Of a DNA stretch of 64,000 bases, positions 7,436-15,319 are shown piece by piece. Location of the stretch: contig NZ_CP058530.1 of assembly GCF_013401515.1 (NCBI RefSeq), forward strand, positions 124,001-188,000. The letters are read 5' to 3'. Positions within the stretch are counted from its first letter, which is position 1; each line of letters begins with the position of its first letter. Both the position numbers and the translations under genes were made by a program. This stretch comes from Halorarum halophilum (GTDB taxonomy: Archaea > Halobacteriota > Halobacteria > Halobacteriales > Haloferacaceae). The notes beneath the pieces are model-generated. The model was not told the DNA's origin and did no database searches. It worked only from the letters and a program-made list of their open reading frames with translations.

Positions 7436-8779
7436 ATGAGTGACAGCGACGGGCCGGGGGGACGCGCCAGGGCGCGGGACCGGCGCGTTCCGGACGCCGA
7501 CGGCGGGCTCTCGCGCCGCGATTTCGGGAGGGCGGCCGTGGCCGCCGGCGGGGCCGCCGCCCTCTCCGCCTGCGTCGAGCGCCTCCGACCGGCCGAGCCG
7601 ATTCCGACCGGCGACGGCGCAGCCGCCCATCCGACCGGCCAGCACGAGTGGAACGAGTTCCTGGACGCCGACGACGCCGGCAACGACCGCCTGCCGCGCC
7701 ACCACGTCTTCCTCTACTGCTCGCTCCCCGGCGACGGCCCGCCCGACGAGGACGCCCGGACCGCCGTCGGCGACGCCCTCGACGCGCTGGACGACGCGTT
7801 CGCGTGGGGGCCCGAGGGCCTGCTCCACTCGACCGCCTACTCCCCGGCGTACTTCGACCGCTACGACGCGTCCCTCCCCGACTCCGTCGACCTCCCCCAC
7901 CCGCGGACGCTCGCGCCGTTCGAGACGCCGACGTTCGACGAACAGGACCTGCTCGTCCACCTCGCCTCCGACCGTTCGGACGCCATACTGGCGGCCGAGG
8001 AGGCGCTGACGGGGGAGCGCGACTCGGCCAACGAGACCCAGTTCCGGGCGGCGCTCACCGACGCCGTGACCGTCGACTCCCGACGGACCGGGTTCATGGA
8101 GGCCGGCAAGCCCCACGAGGAGGGGGACGACCTCTCCGGGGTCCCGCAGCCGAACCCGATTCCCGAGGAATCGCCGCTGTTCATGGGGTTCATCGCCGGC
8201 CTCCGGGCGAACCAGGCGTCCGAGTCGTACGTCGCCATCCCGGACGGGCCGTTCGCCGGCGGCACCACGAAGGTCGTCTCGAACTGGCGCCAGCGCCTGA
8301 ACGACTGGTACGGCGAGCAGGACTTCGACCAGCGGGTGATGGAGATGTTCTCGCCCGCCCACAGCACGCAGGGACTCGTCGAGGGCGTCGGCGAGGACCT
8401 CGGCGACGACAGCGGCATCGACGAGTTCCTCGACGACGTGGTCGCCGACGCGAAGGAGCACGGCCGCGTCGGCCACGCGCAGAAGGCCGCGCGGGCGAAC
8501 CGGGACGAGGAGGGGAACGTGAAGCTGCTCCGCCGGCACGTCGAGTCGACCGACGACGACGAGGCGAGCCTCCACTTCCCGGCGCTCCAGCGCGGCATCT
8601 CCGACTTCGAGGCGGTGCGGGAGGCGATGAACGGGGTCGACGCGACCGAGGCGACGCCCGCGGTCCGCCAGCGGGTGAACAACGGCATCCTCGAGTACAT
8701 CTTCGTCAGGCGGCGGGGCTACTTCCTCGTCCCGCCGCGCGAACTGCGGGCGTTGCCACGGCCCGACGGGAGCGCGTGA
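7436..8779 (+). CDS. Tat-exported DyP-peroxidase-like protein (DUF7405-like)
   Basis: A 447-residue protein from ATG 7436. A twin-arginine motif (LSRRDFGRAA, RR at 27-28) is followed by an Ala-rich core and a lipobox-like LSAC (Cys46). The C-terminal half follows the order of dye-decolorizing peroxidases: a GxxxG-type segment GFMEAGKP (219-226), a mid-domain helix WRQRLNDWYGEQDF, then GHAQKAARAN (from 346) with H347 where the proximal heme His falls, then LLRRH and LHFPALQRGISDFE. The canonical distal GxxDG motif is altered (no Asp). Heme binding and peroxidase activity are therefore uncertain. It is likely exported folded with cofactor and anchored to the membrane. Confidence 0.7.
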   Translation: MSDSDGPGGRARARDRRVPDADGGLSRRDFGRAAVAAGGAAALSACVERLRPAEPIPTGDGAAAHPTGQHEWNEFLDADDAGNDRLPRHHVFLYCSLPGDGPPDEDARTAVGDALDALDDAFAWGPEGLLHSTAYSPAYFDRYDASLPDSVDLPHPRTLAPFETPTFDEQDLLVHLASDRSDAILAAEEALTGERDSANETQFRAALTDAVTVDSRRTGFMEAGKPHEEGDDLSGVPQPNPIPEESPLFMGFIAGLRANQASESYVAIPDGPFAGGTTKVVSNWRQRLNDWYGEQDFDQRVMEMFSPAHSTQGLVEGVGEDLGDDSGIDEFLDDVVADAKEHGRVGHAQKAARANRDEEGNVKLLRRHVESTDDDEASLHFPALQRGISDFEAVREAMNGVDATEATPAVRQRVNNGILEYIFVRRRGYFLVPPRELRALPRPDGSA

Positions 8780-8809
8780 GGTGCGCGCGAGACCCTCCAC
8801 GGGCTCACG

Positions 8810-9079
8810 ATGCACGCGGGCCACGAGGCCGCCGTCGACCTCCTCGACCGCGTCGAGGAGAACGCCCGGTTCCACGTCGAGTCCCTCAGCGGGAACGCGT
8901 TCGCGACCGCGAAGGCGGAGTTCAGGCGTCACGCCCCGCTCTCGTTCGTCGACGCGTGCATCGTCGCGTACATGCGGACCGAGGGGCTCGGCTACCTGTA
9001 CGCGTTCGACGACGACTTCGACCGTGCCGAGGAAGTGTACCGGCTCGACACGGCCGTGAACCCCTACGACCCGGAGTAG
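8810..9079 (+). pseudogene. N-terminally truncated PIN-domain (VapC-like) toxin
   Basis: An 89-residue open frame matching the C-terminal two thirds of a PIN nuclease. LSFVDACIVAYMRTEG carries the mid Asp of the acidic triad, and YLYAFDDDFDRAEEV the last acidic residues. The N-terminal strand with the first catalytic Asp (normally in the first ten residues) is missing, and the frame upstream is closed by the stop codon of the preceding gene. No antitoxin gene is adjacent. I infer a decayed toxin gene whose 5' end was lost; a short translated product is still possible. Confidence 0.6.
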
Positions 9080-9109
9080 CGGCCGTTCGGCTTCTATCCC
9101 CGGGCGGTC

Positions 9110-9898
9110 TCAGTTGATGTCCCGCCGCGCGAACCAGAGTTCGCTGGCGCCCACCAGGACGAGCGCGGCGACGAGCAGCAGCGCTGCCCCGCCGAGGTCG
9201 TACGTTCCCTCCACCAGTACGGCCGTCGGGTCGTAGTACCGCATCGGGGCGAGCGCGCCGAGCCAGGCGTAGTCGGTGCCGCTGGCGACCGAGTTCACGA
9301 GGAAGAGGCCGAACAGCGCGGCGAGTGCGGCGCGCTGGGCGATACTGACCCGGTCGAACGCGACCGACGCGAGGAGGCCAACGCTCGCGGTCGCCAGGAG
9401 GTACGGAACCGACAGGGCGTGGACGGCGAGGAGGTCGGCGACGGCGATCGGGTCGTCGATGAGCGCGGTCGCGACGTAGACGACGACCGGGACGGCGACG
9501 TTGAGCACCGCCATCGGCACGAGCAGGGAGAGGAACTTCTCCGTGACGAGTCGCGACCGGGTCACCGGCAGCGAGAGGAGCAGGTCCATCCGACCGCGCT
9601 CGACGTCGTCCGCGACGAGCCCCGCGGCGGCGTACGCGAAGTAGAGCCCGAGCAGGAGCACCCAGCCGAACGCGTACAGTTCGGCCGCGAGGAACCCCTC
9701 GATGGTGCTCAGGGTGGCGATGCCGAACGCCTCCCGGAGCGCGGGCGGGAACGCCCGCATGTACTCGTCGAGGTCCACCGACGACGACACCGAGGGGAAC
9801 ATGGCGACGTACAGCGCGACGAGTGCGCTCAGCCCGACCGTGAGCGCGAGCGCCCCCCTGATCCGGTGGCGACCCTCGTACCGCGCGAGTTCAAACAT
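9110..9898 (-). CDS. ABC-2 type transporter permease
   Basis: A 262-residue membrane protein with six hydrophobic segments (about residues 15-35, 68-92, 125-150, 160-180, 185-205 and 235-255). The conserved cytoplasmic loop DDVERGRMDLLLSLPVTRSRLV is the coupling segment typical of ABC-2 exporters. The start ATG at 9898 overlaps the end of the ATPase gene by eight bases; an ATG three codons further upstream (9907) is possible. It forms an export system with the ATPase at 9891-10868. Substrate is unknown; drug, antibiotic or lipid export are usual for this type. Confidence 0.88.
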   Translation of the reverse strand: MFELARYEGRHRIRGALALTVGLSALVALYVAMFPSVSSSVDLDEYMRAFPPALREAFGIATLSTIEGFLAAELYAFGWVLLLGLYFAYAAAGLVADDVERGRMDLLLSLPVTRSRLVTEKFLSLLVPMAVLNVAVPVVVYVATALIDDPIAVADLLAVHALSVPYLLATASVGLLASVAFDRVSIAQRAALAALFGLFLVNSVASGTDYAWLGALAPMRYYDPTAVLVEGTYDLGGAALLLVAALVLVGASELWFARRDIN

Positions 9899-10868
9899 CG
9901 GACCCACCCCCGCCGGTCGACGCGGCTGCCGGACGGGCGCTCTCGCCGTCGGTTCCGGTCCCGCTCCCGTCGACGCCCTCGCCGTAGAACCGCATGAACA
10001 CGTCCTCCAGCGGGGCCTCCTCGACGGCCAGGTCGACGAGGTCGAACCGGGCGAGTCGCTCGAGCAGGGCGTTCACGTCGCCGGTGTAGGTGAGCGACGC
10101 CTCGGCGACCGCGTCGCCGTCGCTCCCGTGGACGTCGACGTCGTGTGCGCCCGCGAAGTCGAAGTTCGCGGCGGTGAGCGCCTCCGCGGCCCGCACGCGA
10201 ACCACCTTCCCGCTCCGCCCGAGCAGGTCCGCGACGCGCTCGGTCGTGACGAGTCGGCCGTCGCGGAGGACGCCGACCCGGTCGCAGACCCGCCGCACCT
10301 CGCCGAGGACGTGGCTGGAGAAGAACACCGTCACCCCGCGATCGCGCTCGGCGCGGACGAACTCCTCGAAGCGGCGCTGCATCAGCGGGTCGAGCCCGGA
10401 CGTGGGCTCGTCGAGCACGACCAGGTCGGGGTCGTGCATGAACGCCTGCACGATGCCGAGTTTCTGCTCGTTCCCGGTCGAGTACTCCCGGACGGGCCGG
10501 TCGACCGGCGGGTCGAACAGGTCGAGCAGTTCCGCGCTCCGTTCGTCGCCCTTGATGGACGCGTGGAGGTCGAGGATCTCCCGGCCGGTGGCCGTCCCGT
10601 CGAACGCCGGACTCGCCGGCAGGTAGCCGATCCGCCGCTTCGCCTCGACGAGGGCGGCCTCGTCGCGCGCGTCGGCGCCCAGTACCGTCGCCGTGCCCGC
10701 CGTCGGCGACTGGAAGCCCAGCAGTGTCCGGATGGTCGTCGTCTTCCCCGCGCCGTTCGGCCCCAGGAAGCCGAATATCTCCCCCTCCTCGACGGCGAAC
10801 GAGAGCGAATCCACCCCCCGGACGTCGCCGTACTCCTTCGTCAGATCCGCCACCTCGATGGCTGCCAT
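9891..10868 (-). CDS. ABC transporter ATP-binding protein
   Basis: A 325-residue ATPase. Walker A GPNGAGKTT is at residues 36-44, the signature motif is the variant YSTGNEQKL in place of LSGGQ, Walker B is LVVLDEPTSGLDP, and the switch His is in FFSSHVL. The C-terminal 100 residues form the accessory domain of DrrA/CcmA-type exporters, ending in a Gly/Ser/Asp-rich tail. It precedes and overlaps the permease gene, giving a two-gene exporter operon. It is divergent from a TetR gene across a 96-base region with repeats, so control by that TetR protein is likely. Confidence 0.92.
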   Translation of the reverse strand: MAAIEVADLTKEYGDVRGVDSLSFAVEEGEIFGFLGPNGAGKTTTIRTLLGFQSPTAGTATVLGADARDEAALVEAKRRIGYLPASPAFDGTATGREILDLHASIKGDERSAELLDLFDPPVDRPVREYSTGNEQKLGIVQAFMHDPDLVVLDEPTSGLDPLMQRRFEEFVRAERDRGVTVFFSSHVLGEVRRVCDRVGVLRDGRLVTTERVADLLGRSGKVVRVRAAEALTAANFDFAGAHDVDVHGSDGDAVAEASLTYTGDVNALLERLARFDLVDLAVEEAPLEDVFMRFYGEGVDGSGTGTDGESARPAAASTGGGGSDV

Positions 10869-10891
10869 ACCACTCTCGTCACTCTATGACC

Positions 10892-10946
10892 GGATATCTT
10901 TTTCGTTCATGAATTCATGACCGATGACCGTTTCGTTTATGAAATC
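10892..10946. promoter_or_regulatory. Divergent promoter/operator between ABC exporter and TetR gene
   Basis: Two copies of TTTCGTTYATGAAWTC lie exactly 30 bases apart (10901-10916 and 10931-10946). The first contains the start of a perfect 14-base palindrome TCATGAATTCATGA (10907-10920). An AT-rich box at 10892-10902 sits about 25-30 bases before the exporter start on the minus strand, and TTTATGAAA at 10937-10945 sits about 25 bases before ATG 10965. The repeats overlap both promoters, as expected for a TetR-family autorepressor. Binding is inferred, not shown. Confidence 0.6.
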
Positions 10947-10964
10947 TCGAAGCCAACCGGCCGT

Positions 10965-11579
10965 ATGCGCGGGTTCAGCGACGAGGAGCGGGAACGAATC
11001 AGGGAGGAACTCGTCGAGACGGGGCGGGAGCTGCTGGTAACCTACGGCCCGGAGAAGACGAACGTCGCGGACGTGACCGAGCCGGTCGGCATCGCTAAGA
11101 GCACCTTCTACCGTTTCTTCGACTCCAAGACGGACCTGTACCTCGAGGTCTTCACGCGGGAGAGCGAGGACTTCCAAGAGCGAGTCGAGGCCAAACTGGC
11201 GGGCGTGAATGACCCGCAGGAGGGGCTCGAACGGCTGTTCCGGTGTTACGCCGAGTTCGCCGAGGGGAACCTGCTCGTCCAGCGGATGATCACGAGCGAC
11301 AACTACCGGGAGCTGTTCGGCGACGTGTCGCCCGAACGGATGGCGGAGTACCAGGCGGAAGGGATGGCCGCCTACGCGCCGTTCGTCGAGCGCTTCCAGG
11401 CGAAGGGGAGCGGCCCGCTTGAGGGGATGGAGCCGCGGACCGTGCTCGGGGTGATGGGGACCATCGGACTGCTCGTCCTCCACGAGGAGGAGTACGAGCA
11501 GTACGGCGAGGGGTACTACGAGGAGGTCCGCGACGCGCTCGTCACGACGCTCGCGCGCGGGCTGACGGCCGGGGAGTAG
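10965..11579 (+). CDS. TetR family transcriptional regulator
   Basis: A 204-residue regulator. The N-terminal HTH is clear: VTEPVGIAKSTFYRFFDSKTDLYL, with the recognition helix STFYRFF. The remaining residues are the helical ligand-binding and dimer domain. I place the start at ATG 10965 (MRGFSDEER...) because a TATA-like box sits 25 bases upstream and the operator-like repeats lie before it. An in-frame ATG at 10917 falls inside the palindrome and would add 16 residues. The protein is encoded divergently from the ABC exporter and probably represses it until a ligand binds. Confidence 0.85.
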   Translation: MRGFSDEERERIREELVETGRELLVTYGPEKTNVADVTEPVGIAKSTFYRFFDSKTDLYLEVFTRESEDFQERVEAKLAGVNDPQEGLERLFRCYAEFAEGNLLVQRMITSDNYRELFGDVSPERMAEYQAEGMAAYAPFVERFQAKGSGPLEGMEPRTVLGVMGTIGLLVLHEEEYEQYGEGYYEEVRDALVTTLARGLTAGE

Positions 11580-11754
11580 ACGCGCGTCGGTCCGTGACGC
11601 CGATCGAAGCGGGACCGATCGGCACCGCGGCCGACCGCCTCGACGGTCGATAGCTGACAGGACCACCCTCACGCAGTCGGGGGGTTCCCTGGCGAAGTAC
11701 GCGTGACGGGCGCCGTGAGCAGACGTTATCAGTACCGGGGGGTAACAGGGGGGT

Positions 11755-12546
11755 ATGACTGGACGGGGAACCACGGGTCGGCGCGCCTTCCTCAGCGCGG
11801 CCGGCGTGACCGGCGCGGCGCTGCTCGCCGGCTGTCTCGGCGGGTCGGGCGGCGGAAACGGAACGACGGAGGGGAACGACGGCTACCCGCCGACGCCCGA
11901 CGAACAGCCCGAGGAGCGATCGATCGACACTAGCGGCTTCGCCCGGAAGACGGTCAACGGCACCGAAGTTCCGCTCGCCCCCATCGACGTCACGCACTAC
12001 TGGCATCTCCGCCGCGAGGCCCGGTTCGTCGACGCCCGGGGGTCGACGCAGTACGGCAAGTCGCACGTCCTCGGGGCGGTCCTCAGCACCGCGCCGGACG
12101 GCGTGAACGACGACCCGACGGCCTCCTGGCCGAAGGAGGACCGCGTCGTCTGCTACTGCGGGTGTCCCCACCACCTCTCCTCGCTCCGAGCGGCGAACCT
12201 CATCGACAACGGCTACGAGAACGTCTTCGTCATCGACGAGGGGTTCTGGGAGTGGTACGAGCGCGGCTACCCGATGTCGGGAAGCAAGATCTCGAACCGC
12301 CCGGCCTCCTACGAGATTCGGGGGGAGGTCGGCGCCGAGTACGCCGGAGAGACGGCATGGGCGTGGCACGACTCGTCGGGCCAGCGCGAGGCTGGGCCGA
12401 TCGGCGACGACGGGAGTTACCTGCTGGAACTGACGTTCTCGGGGATCACGCGGTCCTCGCCGATCCGCATCGAGACGCCCACCTACGAACTCGAGGCGCC
12501 CCTCTCCGACCTCCTCTCGGGGGTCGTGACGGCGCCGGACGCGTAG
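11755..12546 (+). CDS. Rhodanese-domain lipoprotein
   Basis: A 263-residue exported protein. A Tat-like RRAFLSAAG leader and lipobox LAGC (Cys27) are followed by a low-complexity linker and a rhodanese domain at about residues 78-175. The substrate Asp-Ala-Arg segment FVDARGSTQY and the active-site loop VVCYCGCPHH (131-140) are visible; the loop has three cysteines rather than the usual single one. The C-terminal 80 residues form a beta-rich extension. It is probably a surface-anchored sulfurtransferase or thiol protein. It is co-directional with the P19-like lipoprotein 90 bases downstream, suggesting a shared metal or sulfur role. Confidence 0.82.
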   Translation: MTGRGTTGRRAFLSAAGVTGAALLAGCLGGSGGGNGTTEGNDGYPPTPDEQPEERSIDTSGFARKTVNGTEVPLAPIDVTHYWHLRREARFVDARGSTQYGKSHVLGAVLSTAPDGVNDDPTASWPKEDRVVCYCGCPHHLSSLRAANLIDNGYENVFVIDEGFWEWYERGYPMSGSKISNRPASYEIRGEVGAEYAGETAWAWHDSSGQREAGPIGDDGSYLLELTFSGITRSSPIRIETPTYELEAPLSDLLSGVVTAPDA

Positions 12547-12636
12547 GCCGGCCACGACCGGCGGTGATCGCCCGGGCGGGACGCCGTTCGAGAGGCGTAC
12601 CAGAACCGCCTTTCCAGAGAGGGCGCTACCGGGGGT

Positions 12637-13716
12637 ATGGACAGACGTTCCTTCCTCCGGGCCGCCTCCGCGACGGGGCTCGCCGGCACCGCCGCGACCG
12701 CCGGCTGTCTCGGCTTCGAACTCTCCCAGGGCGGCGTCCCGCCGGTGCTCGAGGAGCGCCCCGACGCGGTGTACTACCCGACCCACGTCGAGGCGATGGA
12801 GATGGCCGGGATGGGGAGCGGCGGCGACTACGCGGTCGCGGTGATGTACTCGCTCCCGCACCGCTTCTGGAACGTCAACGGCGAGTCCGTCGAGCGGACC
12901 GACATCCGGCAGGACGACGCGGTCCACCTGATGGCCGCCGTCTGGGACCCCGGCTCCGGGAAGGTGCTCCCCGACACGGGGCTCTCGGTCGAGATCCTCC
13001 AGGGAGGGGACCTCGTGTCCCAGGAGGTCATCTACCCGATGCTCTCCCAGCCGATGGGGTTCCACTACGGCGCCAACTTCCCCCTCCCGGAGGACGGCAC
13101 CTACACCGTCCGCGCCGACGTCGGCGCGGTGGGGACCCGCAAGACCGGCGACTTCCGGGAGAAGTTCGCGGAGCCGGCACAGATCGACGTGGAGTTCGAG
13201 TACAGCGAGTCGACCGTGAACGACATCGAGGTGCGGAACCTCGACAACGCGGGCGAACCGGGCGCCGTCGAGCCGATGTCGATGGACATGGTCCCGAACT
13301 CGATGGCGCCGGAGACGGGGGACCTCCCCGGACGGCTGCTCGGCGAGGCGACCAGCAACGACGCGGTGCTCGTCGCGACGGTCCTCGACTCGCCGCCGTC
13401 GGGCGTCGACGGGGACGGCTCGTACCTCGCGGTCTCGGCGCGGACGCCGTACAATCGGATGCTCCTCCCCGCGATGGCGCTCGACGCGACGCTCACCCGC
13501 GGCGGCGAGTCGGTCTACGACGACGCGCTGACGGCGACGCTCGACCCCGACCTCTCGTACCACTACGGCGCCGTCGTCGACGGGGTCGAGTCGGGCGACG
13601 AACTCGAACTGACGCCCACCGTCCAGCCACAGACCGCCCGGCACGAGGGGTACGAGACGGCGTTCGGCGCGCTGCTGGGCGGGATGCCGCCGGCGACGAT
13701 TTCGGTCGAGGGGTGA
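12637..13716 (+). CDS. P19/Tp34-like iron-transport lipoprotein
   Basis: A 359-residue exported protein with twin arginine (MDRRSFLRAA) and lipobox TAGC (Cys24). Residues about 40-180 resemble the periplasmic P19/Tp34 iron- and copper-binding fold: a Met-rich EAMEMAGMG segment, then LSQPMGFHYGANFPLPEDGTY matching the conserved 'M...HYG.N...G.Y' core whose Met and His bind metal. A second beta domain follows (about 230-355). Known P19 proteins work with an FtrA-type permease in iron uptake; no such permease is adjacent here. Function is inferred from the fold. It follows the rhodanese lipoprotein, possibly in one operon. Confidence 0.72.
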   Translation: MDRRSFLRAASATGLAGTAATAGCLGFELSQGGVPPVLEERPDAVYYPTHVEAMEMAGMGSGGDYAVAVMYSLPHRFWNVNGESVERTDIRQDDAVHLMAAVWDPGSGKVLPDTGLSVEILQGGDLVSQEVIYPMLSQPMGFHYGANFPLPEDGTYTVRADVGAVGTRKTGDFREKFAEPAQIDVEFEYSESTVNDIEVRNLDNAGEPGAVEPMSMDMVPNSMAPETGDLPGRLLGEATSNDAVLVATVLDSPPSGVDGDGSYLAVSARTPYNRMLLPAMALDATLTRGGESVYDDALTATLDPDLSYHYGAVVDGVESGDELELTPTVQPQTARHEGYETAFGALLGGMPPATISVEG

Positions 13717-13825
13717 CCCCGTACGGTGTAGTCATCTCGTAGTGAGTGAAGCGCGATGACTCGCCGAATTTCCCTGCCACGGGACAGGGTTTTCACCGAC
13801 GTCGACGATAGTTCTCGGGGGACGA

Positions 13826-14983
13826 TCACGACTCCGTCCCTTCGGGGGCGCTCAGCCGGGCGTTTAGACGGTCGAGCAGTTCTTTTCCGGTCGGGCCCGC
13901 ACACTCCTCGCAGGGTTCGCAGAACGTCGAAAACGTGCCGACGAGGTAGTCGTCGTCGTCGAGGAACGGGCCGCCGGAGTCGCCGTTAGTGACCTCGTTC
14001 GGCGAGTAGTCCGCCTGGTACTCGACGCTCGCGGTCCTCGACGTAGCGTAACACTCCGTGGTAGCGTAGCACGTCGAACGGCCGGCGAACTTCACGGGGA
14101 GCGTCTTGCTACCGGACGTCCGATCGGTCAGTCCGGAGTGCGTCCACGCACCTGACAACTCCCCGAGATCGTCACCGGCGTTCTCGCGGACGCCCGGTTC
14201 TACGGCGTCGGGCCGATGCCTGTACTTGATCACGTCCAGACCAGAGTCGCCGAGGGGACTGTGGTCCTCGTAGCTTCCGACGTCCTCGGAACGTGGATTC
14301 CCGTCGGAGTCCGTCCCCCCGTGGCGGAGATAATCGGCGTACTCGCCACCCTGCTCCGCGACGTGTGCGGCAGTGATATAGCACTCGTAGGGATCGTCAG
14401 CGTCGTCGTTGTAGCACACGATCCCGAGCGTTCCTTCGCCGTGTTTGTTCCCGTCACCGTCGACGGCGCCGACCTCGGGGGTGGCGGGTAGTGGATCGTA
14501 GAAGTCGAGGATCCGACGTTCGCAGACGCGAGCGAGCGTCCGATCGACCGTCCGTTCCTCCAGAGTGACGGGGATCTTCCGTACCCGGTTGGGTACCTTG
14601 CGGCGGACCCTCCGAACGTTGTTATCGACGAGCACTTTGAGGGCCAGATCGGTCGGATCGTCGGACTGCTGAACGAGTCTGATGCCGTTGACCCCGTCGG
14701 TCCGCTCGTAGATGGTGCTCGGGGGAAGCCGGTTGTACACCTGAATACGGCGATACCGCTCCTTCGAGAGGTACCGGACGGTTTCTGGGTTGCCGAACCG
14801 ATCGTATCGCCAGACGAGCGGCTTCCCGTCCGGCTTCTCGCCGAACGCTCGCGCGGTGGCGTTCCGAAGCGCAGCGATTCCAGCGCCGGACGCGGCGAGC
14901 GTGCGGAGGAACACGCGGCGCGTTCTCTCGGTGTCGAGCCGGTAGAGACCGTCCATTTCGACGTCGGGTGTGGCTCTCGACAC
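13826..14983 (-). CDS. Tat-exported trypsin-like serine protease
   Basis: A 385-residue protein with a twin-arginine leader (RTRRVFLRTLAASG, RR at 22-23). The chymotrypsin-fold catalytic triad is complete: H207 in TAAHVAE, D250 in GLDVIKY and S336 in TNGDSGGPF. Cysteine pairs near residues 190/201, 305/311 and 355/358/361 suggest disulfides outside the cell. Residues 45-170 form a long N-terminal region, perhaps a propeptide. Its codons are less GC-rich than the neighbours, and a very AT-rich stretch lies directly upstream, which suggests acquisition by transfer. Substrate is unknown. Confidence 0.78.
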   Translation of the reverse strand: MSRATPDVEMDGLYRLDTERTRRVFLRTLAASGAGIAALRNATARAFGEKPDGKPLVWRYDRFGNPETVRYLSKERYRRIQVYNRLPPSTIYERTDGVNGIRLVQQSDDPTDLALKVLVDNNVRRVRRKVPNRVRKIPVTLEERTVDRTLARVCERRILDFYDPLPATPEVGAVDGDGNKHGEGTLGIVCYNDDADDPYECYITAAHVAEQGGEYADYLRHGGTDSDGNPRSEDVGSYEDHSPLGDSGLDVIKYRHRPDAVEPGVRENAGDDLGELSGAWTHSGLTDRTSGSKTLPVKFAGRSTCYATTECYATSRTASVEYQADYSPNEVTNGDSGGPFLDDDDYLVGTFSTFCEPCEECAGPTGKELLDRLNARLSAPEGTES

Positions 14984-15319
14984 GACCCTAGAGTTGTAGG
15001 TAATATAATAAAGTAATAAATAGAATACTGTGAGTAAATACAGATGAAAGCGATAGTGATGACCAGTTTGTTATCTTTTTTGAGCACGACGTACGGATAG
15101 CGAAGCCGTCCCTCTGCGTCGTGACCCCCGAAGACGTGGTCCGATCCGAACTCCCATCGAAGGCCTTCGCGGTAAGCGTGCGGTCCAGATCGCCGAACGC
15201 GCCGTTCGTCACGGGCCCTATTCTCCTTCGACGACCATCACGGTCGAGGAGTCACAACGCCCGCTTACCGCGCCATACTGGGGGGATAACAACCACCGCT
15301 CCGACGGACGCCTACGTAG
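14984..15319. other. AT-rich intergenic region
   Basis: About 336 bases between the divergent protease and MFS genes. Bases 14996-15080 are strikingly AT-rich for this genome, with several TATA-like boxes readable toward the protease (for example near 15005-15020). The half near the MFS gene is GC-rich again. No protein with normal codon use is seen. The region probably carries the protease promoter and may mark the edge of transferred DNA. Confidence 0.45.
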
